Shown: positions 55,134 to 64,000, counted from the stretch's first letter. The stretch is 64,000 nucleotides of DNA from Streptomyces sp. NBC_00536 (GCF_036346295.1 NZ_CP107819.1:310001-374000), one strand, 5' to 3'. Notes: generated by a model not told the origin, from the sequence alone. Made by a program: numbers and translations.

Positions 55134-56558
55134 TCAGCCCCGGGTCAGCGCCTGGGCGACGACCTTGCGGAACACGGCCGGGTGGAAGAGCGTGGCGGGC
55201 GAGGCCACCATGTTGACGACCCCGACGAACCGGGTCCAGACCCGCGGGTCGCGGGCGGACACCGCGAAGAGGTGCTTGTTGTACCAGTGGGCGATCCGGG
55301 CCGGGAGCGGCTGGCCGTCGCGGTTCCACATCAGGTCGGAATTGCTCGACAGGGTCCACGGAGCGACCAGCAGGCGGGCGACCCGCCCCTGGTACCTCCG
55401 GCTCAGTCCGTCCAGTCCGCGACCCTTGACCCGCAGTTCGCTCAGCATCCCCTGGAGCAGTTCGGCCTCCATCGCGGCCACGGTCAGCCCCTGGCCGTAG
55501 ACCGGGTTGAACACGCAGACCGAGTCGCCCACCGCGAGCAGGCGTTCGGGCCAGGCCTTGCTCTGGTGGTACAGGTTCCACTGGTTGTTGACATTGACGT
55601 AGCGGTGGACGGATTCGGGGCGGTCGCGCTGTTCGATCTGCCCGGCGAGGTGGGGATTGCCCAGGGTGCGGGCGAAGCCGAGGTATCCCTCGTCATCGGT
55701 GGGCGGTGCCTCCTCGCCGTACCCGAACAGGGAGCACATCCAGCGCTCGTTCTCGACGGCGAGGATGACCCCGCCGCGGGAGACGCCGGGGGCGAACATC
55801 ATCTGGTAGGCGATGTCGAAGTCGGGCGGGTTCTTCTCCGGCCGGTCGAAGCTCATCGAGGTGTAGGTGATCTTCGCCTTCACCACGCGCTTCTCGGGGA
55901 CGGCCACGCCCAGTTCGGCGAGCCGGCGGTCCAGTCCGCCGGAGCGGCCCGAGGCGTCGACCACCAGGTCCGCGTCCAGCGCGACGCTCTCCCCCGGCGC
56001 CTCCCCGGCCGCTTCGGCCGCCCCGTCGGCGGCTCCGTCGACCGTCCCGTCCGCGGCCCCGTCCGCGATCCGGTACGTGACGCGGCTTACGGCGCCGGGG
56101 CGGCCCATCACCAGGCTCTCGCACCGGGCGGAGGGCACCAGCCGCACCCCGGGCAGGGCCAGCACCCGCCGCCGCAGGCGGCGTTCGAGTTCGGCCCGGG
56201 TGAACGACTGGACCCTGACCCCCGTCCGGCAGCGCGGGGCGAGCCCGGCGGGCAGCAGGAAGTCGATGCGCTCCCCGTAGTCGAAGACGGGCGCGCCGAG
56301 TTCCTCCATCTCGGCGCGCAGCCCCGGGAAGAGCGTCTCCAGGACCTGCGAGCCCTTGGCCAGCACGGCGTGGGCGTGGTAGCCCTGCGGCGCGTGCGGA
56401 TGGGTGCCGGTGTCCCCGTCCACCGCGTCCCGCTCCAGGATCACGACCTCGCGGAAGTGATCCGCCAGTACGCGGGCCGTCACCAGCCCCGCGTGCCCCC
56501 CGCCGACCACCACTGCCGTACCCCACCGGGCGCCTCGCGTGCGCGTGCGTTTCCCCAT
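55134..56558 (-). CDS. FAD-dependent monooxygenase / halogenase-like oxidoreductase
   Basis: 474 residues. FAD motifs: GTAVVVGGGHAGLVTARVLADHF (GxGxxG), the ADLVVDASGRSGGL (DG) and RLLAVGDSVCVFNPVYGQGLTVA (GD) segments. This is the general group of tryptophan-halogenase/geranylgeranyl-reductase-like flavoproteins. A Trp-x-Trp-x-Ile halogenase motif is not seen, so hydroxylase or reductase is more likely. Residues about 165-190 are an ADGAADG-type low-complexity insertion. A perfect 26-bp dyad (56583-56608) lies 25 nt upstream of the start. Confidence 0.82.
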   Translation of the reverse strand: MGKRTRTRGARWGTAVVVGGGHAGLVTARVLADHFREVVILERDAVDGDTGTHPHAPQGYHAHAVLAKGSQVLETLFPGLRAEMEELGAPVFDYGERIDFLLPAGLAPRCRTGVRVQSFTRAELERRLRRRVLALPGVRLVPSARCESLVMGRPGAVSRVTYRIADGAADGTVDGAADGAAEAAGEAPGESVALDADLVVDASGRSGGLDRRLAELGVAVPEKRVVKAKITYTSMSFDRPEKNPPDFDIAYQMMFAPGVSRGGVILAVENERWMCSLFGYGEEAPPTDDEGYLGFARTLGNPHLAGQIEQRDRPESVHRYVNVNNQWNLYHQSKAWPERLLAVGDSVCVFNPVYGQGLTVAAMEAELLQGMLSELRVKGRGLDGLSRRYQGRVARLLVAPWTLSSNSDLMWNRDGQPLPARIAHWYNKHLFAVSARDPRVWTRFVGVVNMVASPATLFHPAVFRKVVAQALTRG

Positions 56559-56877
56559 GATCGCCTCCCTCTCCGTCGGCTTGTTACCCGACGGCTACAC
56601 CGGGTAACCCGCACGGGCGGGGGGCCGGGGAGCGCGCCCGCACCCCGTTGCGCCGTCACTCCTTCGTCACGCGATGCCCTTGCCCGTGAGCTCGTACACG
56701 TCGCGCGGAGATTGTGTCACTTACTGCCATTTGCTTATGTCTGACATTCTTGTTTGGATTTTGGCGGCGGGTCATAAGCGCGAGTTATGGACCCATAGAT
56801 CGCCACCGGCTACCGGGGACCCGTCGAGCGAGCTTGTCTCGAACCATCCGCCCCCGTTGCCTGGAGGAACGTCTCGT
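56559..56877. other. 319-bp divergent promoter region with A+T-rich segment
   Basis: It separates the FAD monooxygenase (minus) from the ferredoxin-NADP reductase (plus). It contains the 56583-56608 dyad and an unusually A+T-rich segment (about 56707-56800) with several promoter-like pairs, e.g. TTGTGT-17-TTATGT and TTGTTT-17-CATAAG. No gene is seen in it. Confidence 0.65.
56583..56608 (-). promoter_or_regulatory. operator-like dyad GTTACCCG-N10-CGGGTAAC
   Basis: A perfect 8-bp-arm dyad (56583-56590 with 56601-56608) 25-50 nt upstream of the FAD monooxygenase ATG. Its centre contains TAGCCG, a -10 candidate. The geometry fits a TetR-type repressor; none is encoded in the window. Confidence 0.65.
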
Positions 56878-58242
56878 ATGTCCCGCCCCATCCGTGTAGC
56901 GATCGTCGGCGCCGGTCCGGCCGGCATCTACGCCGCCGACGCCCTCCTGAAGTCCGACGCGGCCCAGGCCCCGGGGGTCTCCATCGACCTGTTCGAGCGG
57001 ATGCCCGCCCCGTTCGGGCTCATCCGCTACGGCGTGGCGCCGGACCACCCGCGGATCAAGGGCATCGTGACCGCACTGCACCAGGTGCTCGACAAGCCCC
57101 AGATACGCCTGTTCGGCAATGTGGACTACCCGGGCGACTTCGGCCTGGACGAGCTGCACCGGTTCTACGACGCCGTGGTCTTCGCCACCGGCGCGACGGC
57201 GGACCGGGCCCTGGACCTGCCCGGCACCGAGCTGGACGGGTCCTACGGCGCCGCGGACTTCGTCTCCTGGTACGACGGCCACCCGGACGTCCCGCGCACC
57301 TGGCCGCTGGAGGCCGAGAAGGTCGCCGTCCTCGGGGTGGGCAACGTGGCCCTGGACGTCGCCCGGATCCTGGCGAAGACCGCCGACGAGCTGCTGCCCA
57401 CCGAGATCCCGCCGAACGTGCACGCCGGGCTGGGCCGGAACAAGGCCGTCGAGGTCCACGTCTTCGGCCGCCGCGGCCCCGCGCAGGCCAAGTTCAGCCC
57501 CATGGAGCTGCGGGAGCTGGACCACTCCCCCACCATCGAGGTCATCGTCAACCCCGAGGACATCGACTACGACGAGGGCTCGATCGCCACCCGCCGCGCC
57601 AACAAGCAGGCCAACATGGTCGCCTCCACCCTGGAGAACTGGGCGATCCGCGACCCCGGCACCCGGCCCCACAAGCTCTTCCTGCACTTCTTCGAGTCCC
57701 CCGAGGAGATCCTCGGCGCGGACGGGCGCGTGGCCGGGCTGCGCACCGAGCGCACCGAACTCGACGGCACCGGGAACGTCCGCGGCACCGGGCGGTTCAC
57801 CGACTGGGACGTCCAGGCCGTCTACCGGGCGATCGGCTACTACTCGGACGAGCTGCCCAAGCTGCCCTTCGACCCGCTGTCGGGCACCGTCCCGCACGAG
57901 GCGGGCCGCGTGCTGGACGCCGACGGCACCCACCAGAGCGCCGTCTACGTCACCGGCTGGATCAAGCGCGGCCCGGTGGGGCTCATCGGCCACACCAAGG
58001 GCGACGCCAACGAGACCGTCGCCTGCCTCCTCGACGACCACGCCGCGGGCCGCCTCCCCGGCGCGGCCGACCCGGAGCCGGACGCGGTGACGTCCTTCCT
58101 GGAGGAGCGCGGCGTCCGCTACACGACGTGGGACGGCTGGCACCGGCTCGACGCGCACGAGCGGGCGCTGGGCGCGGCGGAGGGCCGCGAGCGCGTCAAG
58201 GTCGTCGAGCGCGACGACATGCTCCGCCACAGCGGCGCCTGA
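56878..58242 (+). CDS. fprA: ferredoxin-NADP+ reductase, FprA/adrenodoxin-reductase family
   Basis: 454 residues. FAD site VAIVGAGPAGIYAADALLK, then FGLIRYGVAPDHPRIK, NADP site VAVLGVGNVALDVARIL with the two Arg of FGRRGPAQAKFSPMELREL, and the second FAD contact VTGWIKRGPVGLIGHTKGDANETV. All are typical of FprA, which reduces ferredoxins with NADPH in the cytoplasm. ATG 56878 follows GGAGGAACG. It could supply the window's P450s, though a dedicated reductase is at 18062. Confidence 0.94.
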   Translation: MSRPIRVAIVGAGPAGIYAADALLKSDAAQAPGVSIDLFERMPAPFGLIRYGVAPDHPRIKGIVTALHQVLDKPQIRLFGNVDYPGDFGLDELHRFYDAVVFATGATADRALDLPGTELDGSYGAADFVSWYDGHPDVPRTWPLEAEKVAVLGVGNVALDVARILAKTADELLPTEIPPNVHAGLGRNKAVEVHVFGRRGPAQAKFSPMELRELDHSPTIEVIVNPEDIDYDEGSIATRRANKQANMVASTLENWAIRDPGTRPHKLFLHFFESPEEILGADGRVAGLRTERTELDGTGNVRGTGRFTDWDVQAVYRAIGYYSDELPKLPFDPLSGTVPHEAGRVLDADGTHQSAVYVTGWIKRGPVGLIGHTKGDANETVACLLDDHAAGRLPGAADPEPDAVTSFLEERGVRYTTWDGWHRLDAHERALGAAEGRERVKVVERDDMLRHSGA

Positions 58243-58354
58243 TCCGCGCCAACGCGACAACCGGAATCCCGGGGCGGGCGCGGACGGCCGGCGCGACGGC
58301 GGATGGTGACCGGCGACGGTGACCCGGGGGCGGAGCGGACGGACGCCCGGCCGC

Positions 58355-59128
58355 TCAGGCGTGCGCGGCCGCGCCCGCCGCCGAGCCGCCGCCCGCGAGT
58401 GCCTCCTCCCGCGCCTCCTCACCGGCCTCCATCACCCGGCCGTCGCGCATCTCCACGACCCGGTCCGCGAGGTCCATCAGGGCCGGGTCGTGGGTGGCGA
58501 CCAGCACCGTCACCCCTTCGCTGCGCACCACGGCGCGCAGCAGCTCCATGATCGCGTGGCCGGTCTCGGAGTCGAGCTGCCCGGTCGGCTCGTCGGCGAT
58601 GATCAGGTCGGGGTCGTTGGCCAACGCCCTGGCCACAGCGACGCGTTGCTGCTGTCCGCCGGAGAGTTCGCCCGGCCGCTGCGCCGCGTGGTCCGCGAGG
58701 CCGACCAGCGCGAGCAGGGTGCGTACACGCTCCTCCCGCTGTGCGGCCGGGACCTTGCGCAGCCGCATCGGCACCCCGACGTTCTCGGCCGCGGTCAGCA
58801 CCGGTATCAGGCCGAAGGACTGGAACACGAAGCCGATGCGCTCGCGGCGCAGCGCGAGCAGGCCGCGCTCGTCGAGGCCGGTCAGGTCGGTGCCGTCGAG
58901 GCGGATCGTGCCGGAGGTCGGGGCGTCGAGACCGCCGACCAGGTTCAGCAGGGTCGTCTTACCGGAACCGGAACGTCCCTTCAGCGCGGTGAGTTCACCC
59001 CGGCGCAGGGTGAAGGAGACTCCGCGCAGGGCCTGTACGGCCTGCTCCCCGGTGCCGAAGCTGCGGTGCACGTCGTCGACCACCACCATCGGAGTCGCAT
59101 CGCTCTGGTCCTGCGCGGTCGTGGTCAT
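58355..59128 (-). CDS. ABC transporter ATP-binding protein (MacB/LolD type)
   Basis: 257 residues from ATG 59128, 9 nt after GGGGGA; an ATG 6 nt earlier is too close to it. Walker A KGRSGSGKTTLLN, Q-loop FQSFGLIP, signature LSGGQQQRVAVARAL, Walker B LIIADEPTGQLD and H-loop ATHD are all present. The LolD/MacB branch energises FtsX-like permeases by conformational coupling. Two such permeases are divergent at 59275 and 62661. Confidence 0.93.
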   Translation of the reverse strand: MTTTAQDQSDATPMVVVDDVHRSFGTGEQAVQALRGVSFTLRRGELTALKGRSGSGKTTLLNLVGGLDAPTSGTIRLDGTDLTGLDERGLLALRRERIGFVFQSFGLIPVLTAAENVGVPMRLRKVPAAQREERVRTLLALVGLADHAAQRPGELSGGQQQRVAVARALANDPDLIIADEPTGQLDSETGHAIMELLRAVVRSEGVTVLVATHDPALMDLADRVVEMRDGRVMEAGEEAREEALAGGGSAAGAAAHA

Positions 59129-59232
59129 GCCCATGGGTCCCCCAAGGTGGTTGTCGATATCCGCATTTGCTCATCCCTTTCTCCCGGGCACAAGCCCTTC
59201 CACTGCACGTTCGAATCTGACAAGATCCTCCG

Positions 59233-59258
59233 CTATCCGGACCCTATGGTCCGGATAG
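59233..59258. promoter_or_regulatory. perfect 26-bp dyad in the ABC divergent promoter
   Basis: CTATCCGGACC (59233-59243) pairs with GGTCCGGATAG (59248-59258) around CTAT. It sits just before the GGGGAGGA ribosome-binding site of the permease. A CTGACA (59217-59222) could be a -35. This is a probable regulator site for both transcripts. Confidence 0.65.
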
Positions 59259-59274
59259 GGGAGGATTGCCACGC

Positions 59275-62200
59275 ATGCTCGGCTTCGTCATGCGTCGTCA
59301 GCGCGGGCGTGTGCCCCTCGCTGCCGCCGTGTTGTTCACCGTCCTGATCACTACGACCGTACTCACAGCCCTGTTCGCGTTCACCCGTGGAGTGGGCGAG
59401 GCAGGGCTGCGCCAGTCACTGCAGGGGCGGGACCACGCGCGGTCCACCGTCCTGGTCACCGGCTACCACCAGGTGGCCGGCCGGACCAAAGACGACGAGG
59501 CCCTACGGGGCTTCGCCCGCGGGCTGTTCGGCGAACTGCCGGTCACCGTCGACAGCGTGGCGCGCAGCCACGCCTACGGCCTGCCCGGGAGCGGCGGCTC
59601 CGGCGCGTCGGCGCCCTCGCCCGCGCCGACGACGGGCACCGGTACCGGTACGGAGACCACCGCGCCCGCGGCGTCCGTACCGGAGGCGGACCTGACGCTG
59701 CTCGCCGCCTTCGACCGCAACCGCACCCGGCTGATCGCCGGGCAGTGGCCGCAGGCCACGGGCGGCGGCGCCGCCGCCTCCCGCGTCCCGGTGGCCGTGC
59801 CGGAGGCGGCGCTGCGCCGCCTCGGGCTGACCGCGGCGGGGCTGCCCGCCGAGGTGCGCCTGGACGACCGGTTCGGCGGGCCGCAGCTCACCGTGCTGAT
59901 CACCGGTGTGTACCGGGCGGCGGACCCCACCGCGCCGTACTGGCAGCTGGACCCGGTCGGTGGCCGCGGGTTCCAGATCAGCAGCTTCACCACCTACGGC
60001 CCGTTGCTCGTCGACGACTCCGCCTTCACCGCCGGCGGCTTGGCGCAGGACAGCCGTGTCACCCTCCTCACCCCCGATTTCACCGGCGTCCACAGCGGCG
60101 AGGCGGAGGCGATCGGCAACCGGACCGCCGCCCTGTCGGAGGCGCTCAAGAACTCCACGGGCCTCAACGCGAGGACCGAACTGCCCAAGGTCATGGCCGA
60201 GTTGCGCTCCGCGCGGACGGTCGCCTGGTCCACGCTGCTGATCGGTGAACTCCAGCTCGTCGTGCTCACCGCGGCGACCCTGCTGATCGTCGGCCACACC
60301 CTGATGAAGCATCAGGAGGGCGAACGCACGCTGCTGCTGGCGCGCGGCGCCTCCCGGCGCAGGCTGAGCCTGCTGACCGGGGTGGAGTCGCTGCTGCTCG
60401 CGCTGCCCGCCGCGCTGCTCGCGCCCCTGCTCGCCCCGCTGCTGCTGCGCTTCCTCGACGGCGCGGGGGCCCGTGCGCACGGGACCTCGGTCGCCGGGAA
60501 CTCCGGTCTCTGGGGCACCGGTTGGACTCTGTGGCCGGTGGCGGCGGTGTGCGCCCTCGGCTGTGTGGTGCTGAGCACGCTGCCCTCCGTGGTGCGGGGC
60601 GCCTCCGCCGTCGTGCAACGCGGCAAGCGGCAGGAGCTGGTGGCCGGGGCCGCGCGTTCGGGCGCCGACCTCGCGCTGCTGGCGCTGGCCGCCCTCGCCT
60701 ACCAGCAGCTCGACCGGTACGACGGCGCCTCGCGCACGGCCGCCGGTGGCGGTGCGTCCGGTGTCGACCTGGTGCTCGTCGCGGCGCCGACGCTGGCGCT
60801 GTGCGCGGGTGCGGTGCTCGTGCTGCGGGTGCTGCCCTTCGCCGCGCGCCTCGGCGGGCGGCTGGCCGCGAGCGGATCCGGGCTCGGTCCGGCGCTGGTC
60901 GGCTGGCAGCTGGCCCGCCGGCCGCAGCGCGCCACCGGTCCGGTGGTGCTGCTCGTCCTCGCCGTCTCCAGCGGCGTGCTGGCCCTCGGCCAGTACACCG
61001 CGTGGACGTCCTCCCAGTACGACCAGGCCGCCTACCGCACTGCCGGGGGGCTGCGGATCACCGCGAGCCAGCTGGCCGCCCCCGGCCAGGGCGGCCGCTA
61101 CACCTCGCTGCCGGGCGGTGAGCGGGTGCTGCCCGTGATCCGCGGCGAGCAGACGCTCCCCGACGGGCGCACCGCGCAGCTCCTCGCGCTGGACGCGGCG
61201 GCCGCGGGCGACCGGGTTCCGCTCCGCGCCGACCTGCGCGACGGTCAGCCGATGGGCACGGTGTTCTCCTCCCTCGTACCGGCCGCCAAGCCCGGCTCCG
61301 CGGGCACGCCTCCGGCCGGGATCCCGCTGCCCGGGCAGCCGCAGCGGCTCGACCTCGATCTGACCCTGCGCACCCTCGGACCGCCGACCGGCTCGCCCAA
61401 CCTGAAGCTGCTGCTGCGCGACCGGTTCGGCCTGACCTACCGGACCCCGGTCCTCTCACTGCCCCAGGCGGGCGGGCGGGTCACCGTCCCGGTGGACCTG
61501 GCCGCGCTGGCCGACGCCCCGGCCGGCAAGCCCTCGGGGCCGCTGACGCTGCTGTCGGTGGTCGTCTCGTACGGCGCCCAGCGCCCGACGGACGATCCGG
61601 TGCCCCTGGTGGCCGGCGAGCTGACGGTCCACCGCCTCGCGGTCACGGACGCGGCGGGCGGCCCCGCCGTCCCCGTCCAGCCGCCGGTAGGGGCCCCGGG
61701 CTCCCCCGGCTGGGACCTGGCCGAGCCGCCCAAGTCCGTGACCGCCAGCGTCTTCGCGGACGCGGCACCGGGCGGCCCGGGCGGGCCCGCGCTGCTGCGG
61801 ATGCGCTACTCCGGCGCGCCGCACGGCCAGGAGACCCCCTTGGTGCTGACCGCGGGCTCCCCGGATCCCCTCGTGGAACTCCCCGGGGTCGCCACCCGCG
61901 GCTACCTCGACGCCATCGGCGCGAAGGCCGGCGCCGTGGTTCCGGTCACCTTCGCCCAGTCGGCCGTCCGGGTGCGGATCACCCGCGTGGTCGATGCGCT
62001 GCCCGTCGTCGGTGACACCGCGCTGGCCGTCGATCTGGCCTCCTTCGGGCGGGTTCCGGCCGCGGACGGCGCGCGCGCCCTGCCCCCGCCCACCGAGTGG
62101 TGGCTGCCCGCCACCTCCGACGACGACCCCGTGCCGGCGAGCGCCGCCGCCGCGTTGCGGACCGGGCCCGGAGCGGGGGCCCAGGACGTGCTGCTGCGCG

Positions 62201-62664
62201 AGGACGTGGCCGCCGCACTGCTCGACGATCCGCTGAGCACCGCCCCGCAGCGCGCGCTGGCCGTCCTGGCGGTGGCCTGCGCGGTGCTGGCCGCGATCGG
62301 TTTCGCCGCGTCCGCCGCGGCGGGCGCGCGGGAGCGGTCCCGGGAGTCCGCGGTGCTGCTGGCCCTCGGCGCGCCCCGGCGCACGCTGGCCCGTACGGCC
62401 GCTGCCGAGGGCGCGGTCCTCGCCGGGATCGGCAGCGCCGCCGGGGTGGGCATCGGCGCCGCCCTCGTCCATCTCGTGGTGCCGCTGATGGTGCGGACAC
62501 CCGCGGGCAGCCGCCCGTTCCCCGAACTACTGGTCGACCTGCCGGGTGGCCGGACACTGCTGCTGACCGTCGCGATCGCCGTCGTCCCCCTGTTCGCGGC
62601 CACCCTCGGTGGCCGCCGCAACCGGAACACGGCCGCGCGGCTGCGGCAGGTGGAGGAGTCATGA
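59275..62664 (+). CDS. FtsX-like ABC transporter permease (large, duplicated type)
   Basis: 1129 residues from ATG 59275 (GGAGGA 9 nt upstream; TTG 59266 is an alternative). An N-terminal helix, a ~260-residue extracytoplasmic region with an SAPSPAPTTGTG linker, then helices (TLLIGELQLVVLTAATLLIVG; LLTGVESLLLALPAALLAPLLAPLLL; LWPVAAVCALGCVVLSTLP) and FtsX-like segments, a second extracytoplasmic part, and C-terminal helices with SAVLLALGAPRRTLARTAAAEGAVL, the FtsX coupling region. It partners the ATPase at 58355 and overlaps the next permease (ATGA). Confidence 0.88.
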   Translation: MLGFVMRRQRGRVPLAAAVLFTVLITTTVLTALFAFTRGVGEAGLRQSLQGRDHARSTVLVTGYHQVAGRTKDDEALRGFARGLFGELPVTVDSVARSHAYGLPGSGGSGASAPSPAPTTGTGTGTETTAPAASVPEADLTLLAAFDRNRTRLIAGQWPQATGGGAAASRVPVAVPEAALRRLGLTAAGLPAEVRLDDRFGGPQLTVLITGVYRAADPTAPYWQLDPVGGRGFQISSFTTYGPLLVDDSAFTAGGLAQDSRVTLLTPDFTGVHSGEAEAIGNRTAALSEALKNSTGLNARTELPKVMAELRSARTVAWSTLLIGELQLVVLTAATLLIVGHTLMKHQEGERTLLLARGASRRRLSLLTGVESLLLALPAALLAPLLAPLLLRFLDGAGARAHGTSVAGNSGLWGTGWTLWPVAAVCALGCVVLSTLPSVVRGASAVVQRGKRQELVAGAARSGADLALLALAALAYQQLDRYDGASRTAAGGGASGVDLVLVAAPTLALCAGAVLVLRVLPFAARLGGRLAASGSGLGPALVGWQLARRPQRATGPVVLLVLAVSSGVLALGQYTAWTSSQYDQAAYRTAGGLRITASQLAAPGQGGRYTSLPGGERVLPVIRGEQTLPDGRTAQLLALDAAAAGDRVPLRADLRDGQPMGTVFSSLVPAAKPGSAGTPPAGIPLPGQPQRLDLDLTLRTLGPPTGSPNLKLLLRDRFGLTYRTPVLSLPQAGGRVTVPVDLAALADAPAGKPSGPLTLLSVVVSYGAQRPTDDPVPLVAGELTVHRLAVTDAAGGPAVPVQPPVGAPGSPGWDLAEPPKSVTASVFADAAPGGPGGPALLRMRYSGAPHGQETPLVLTAGSPDPLVELPGVATRGYLDAIGAKAGAVVPVTFAQSAVRVRITRVVDALPVVGDTALAVDLASFGRVPAADGARALPPPTEWWLPATSDDDPVPASAAAALRTGPGAGAQDVLLREDVAAALLDDPLSTAPQRALAVLAVACAVLAAIGFAASAAAGARERSRESAVLLALGAPRRTLARTAAAEGAVLAGIGSAAGVGIGAALVHLVVPLMVRTPAGSRPFPELLVDLPGGRTLLLTVAIAVVPLFAATLGGRRNRNTAARLRQVEES

Positions 62665-64000
62665 TCCGCACTGCCCGTACGGCCTCACGCGCCGCACGTC
62701 CCGCGTCCTGGGTGCGTACCCGGCTGCGCGCCATGCCAACGGCCGCCGTCCTGGCCGCCGTACTCGCCTTCGCCGCCGTGTTCCTGAGCGCGGCCCTGCC
62801 CCGCGCCCTGGACCGGGGCGCCGACCAGGCCCTGCGGACCTTCGTGGGCGGCAAGGGGCCGGGCCCGACGAGCGTGCAGGTGTACGGCGACTCCAAGAAC
62901 GGGCCGGGGGTCGGCGGGGACCTGGACCGGATCCTGGGCCTGCTGACCGCCCGGACCGGCGGGGAGCTCGTCCTGGCCCCGAGCGGCCCGGTGCACGGCA
63001 CCCAGGGCAACAAGCCGCGCGCCCTCAACAACCCCGGTCTGTCCCGGCCCGAGGGCGTGGACCCCCTGCTGCACCTGCTGCACCTGCGCGAAGCGAGCGG
63101 GCACATCCGGATGGTGGCGGGCCACTGGCCGAGCGGCGCCACCCCCGAGGGGAAGCCCGTACCGGTCGCCCTCTCGCAGCGGGCGTCGGAGGCCCTCAAC
63201 GCACCGCTGGGCACGGTGCTGGAGACCAACCCGACCGGCCCGTGGGCCCCGGAGACCGGCCGGGCCGAGGTCGTCGGCCTGTACGCCGCGAACGACGAGG
63301 CCGATCCCGTCTGGACCGGCCTGCCCTGCCTCAGCCACGCCTGCACCGGCTACACCCTCGGGATGGAACCGAAGGCCTACTGGAACGCGGGGGCCCTGGT
63401 CGGCGTCGAGGACCTGCCGCGGGTCGCGACCTGGGGCGAGGGGGGCACCGACTTCTGGCGGCTGCCCATCGACGCCACCCGGCTGCGCGCCGACCGGCTG
63501 CCCGAGACCCGCCGACAGCTCGCCGACTACGTGTCCGGCTCCACCGCGGCCGAGCTCCTCGACGCCTCCGGACGGCTGGACCTGGCGATCACCTCCCCGC
63601 TGAGCGGCGTGCTCTCCGAGGCCCTGGCCCGGCAGCAGGCCGCCGCCCCGATCGGGGTGAGCGGTCCGGCCGGGGTCGCCGGAGTCGTCTTCGTCGTCCT
63701 GTGCCTGGCCGCCGCGCTCGGCGGAGAGCGGCGCGAGTCCGAACTGCGGCTGCTGCACGCCCGCGGTGCCTCGCGCGGCGGGATCGCCCGCAGACTGCTC
63801 GCCGAGGGCGCGGTCACCGCGCTCCCCGCGGCCCTGCTCGCCGCGGTGATCGCGTTCGTCTGGCTGCCGACGCCCCGGCTGCTGCCCTCGCTGTCGGCGG
63901 CGCTGGCCGCGACGCTGCTGGCCTGGCTGGCCTTCCCGGTACGGGCGCTGGTCATGCTGGCGCCGCCGCGGCCGCGCAACCGGTGGCACCGCCCGGTGGC
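62661..64000 (+). CDS. FtsX-like ABC transporter permease, 3'-truncated by window edge
   Basis: At least 446 residues with no stop. ATG 62661 overlaps the previous stop (ATGA). An N-terminal helix (TAAVLAAVLAFAAVFLSAAL), an extracytoplasmic domain (about 50-320) and then GVSGPAGVAGVVFVVLCLAAALGGERRESELRLLHARGASRGGIARRLLAEGAV, the FtsX helix plus coupling loop, and a further helix pair at the end. With the upstream permease and the divergent ATPase it should form one ABC exporter of unknown cargo, possibly lipids or a peptide. Confidence 0.85.
   Translation, partial: MIRTARTASRAARPASWVRTRLRAMPTAAVLAAVLAFAAVFLSAALPRALDRGADQALRTFVGGKGPGPTSVQVYGDSKNGPGVGGDLDRILGLLTARTGGELVLAPSGPVHGTQGNKPRALNNPGLSRPEGVDPLLHLLHLREASGHIRMVAGHWPSGATPEGKPVPVALSQRASEALNAPLGTVLETNPTGPWAPETGRAEVVGLYAANDEADPVWTGLPCLSHACTGYTLGMEPKAYWNAGALVGVEDLPRVATWGEGGTDFWRLPIDATRLRADRLPETRRQLADYVSGSTAAELLDASGRLDLAITSPLSGVLSEALARQQAAAPIGVSGPAGVAGVVFVVLCLAAALGGERRESELRLLHARGASRGGIARRLLAEGAVTALPAALLAAVIAFVWLPTPRLLPSLSAALAATLLAWLAFPVRALVMLAPPRPRNRWHRPV

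Overview
The window looks like chromosome of a Streptomyces species or close relative. G+C is very high, and third-position G/C is near-universal in the reading frames I accept. GTG and occasional TTG starts are common. Several families are typical of Streptomyces: an RppA-type naphthalene synthase with a CYP158-like P450, LAL-type LuxR, SpoIIE/HATPase phosphatase, an SCO5918-like protein beside DEAD-box helicase and cold-shock genes, and an XRE/ImmA/MAB_1171c unit. I see no rRNA, tRNA, CRISPR array, integrase or complete insertion sequence. About 50 protein-coding genes fill the window; two are cut by its edges (agmatine deiminase at the left, an FtsX-type permease at the right).

Layout. 1-8 kb: 3' end of an agmatine deiminase, three consecutive exported DUF11-repeat proteins (one with an L-type lectin domain) and a secreted serine hydrolase. 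8-12 kb: a BtrH/DUF4872-like protein, the 3' remnant of a PPOX-fold oxidase gene, and a P450-rppA operon expected to make and couple flaviolin-type pigments. 12-17 kb: a DUF952 frame carrying a 162-bp palindromic element, a small unknown protein, a coupled dedA-PAP2-PAP2 operon behind GTCTAC dyads, a small DNA-binding-like protein and an epimerase. 16.8-24.9 kb: a ferredoxin / ferredoxin reductase / P450 electron-transfer set, a membrane protein, a UvrA-like (DrrC-type) ATPase, a VOC protein and an NCS2 purine-type permease. 24.8-31.6 kb: ASST-like protein coupled to the permease, a divergent XRE-cupin regulator, an exported DyP peroxidase with a lectin tail, oleate hydratase and a lipoprotein.

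31.8-42.1 kb (mostly plus strand): a 1020-residue LAL regulator, a second palindromic element, an M1 metallopeptidase, a cupin/zinc-ribbon protein, a structured non-coding stretch, then XRE - ImmA/IrrE protease - MAB_1171c-like membrane protein - exported amidase, the last two overlapping by 4 bp. 42.2-49 kb (minus strand): TIGR04222-like protein, SRAP (HMCES/YedK), a MerR-like regulator, and a cold-shock neighbourhood (csp, DEAD-box helicase, CBS protein, SCO5918-like) punctuated by strong terminators, then a secreted pyroglutamyl-peptidase-like protein with Ser at the expected catalytic Cys. 49.2-64 kb: an EF-G paralogue with a 24-codon upstream frame and hairpin, a SpoIIE-type phosphatase, an I36-like secreted protein, a FAD monooxygenase behind a perfect operator-like dyad, a ferredoxin-NADP reductase, and a divergent ABC transporter (ATPase / two FtsX-like permeases) around another perfect dyad.

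The candidates I consider most novel are the leader peptide plus hairpin ahead of the EF-G paralogue, the two related palindromic elements (one maintaining frame inside a gene), the XRE-ImmA-membrane-amidase unit, and the Cys-to-Ser pyroglutamyl-peptidase-like protein. All functional claims come from reading sequence and recalled family knowledge; no database search was run.
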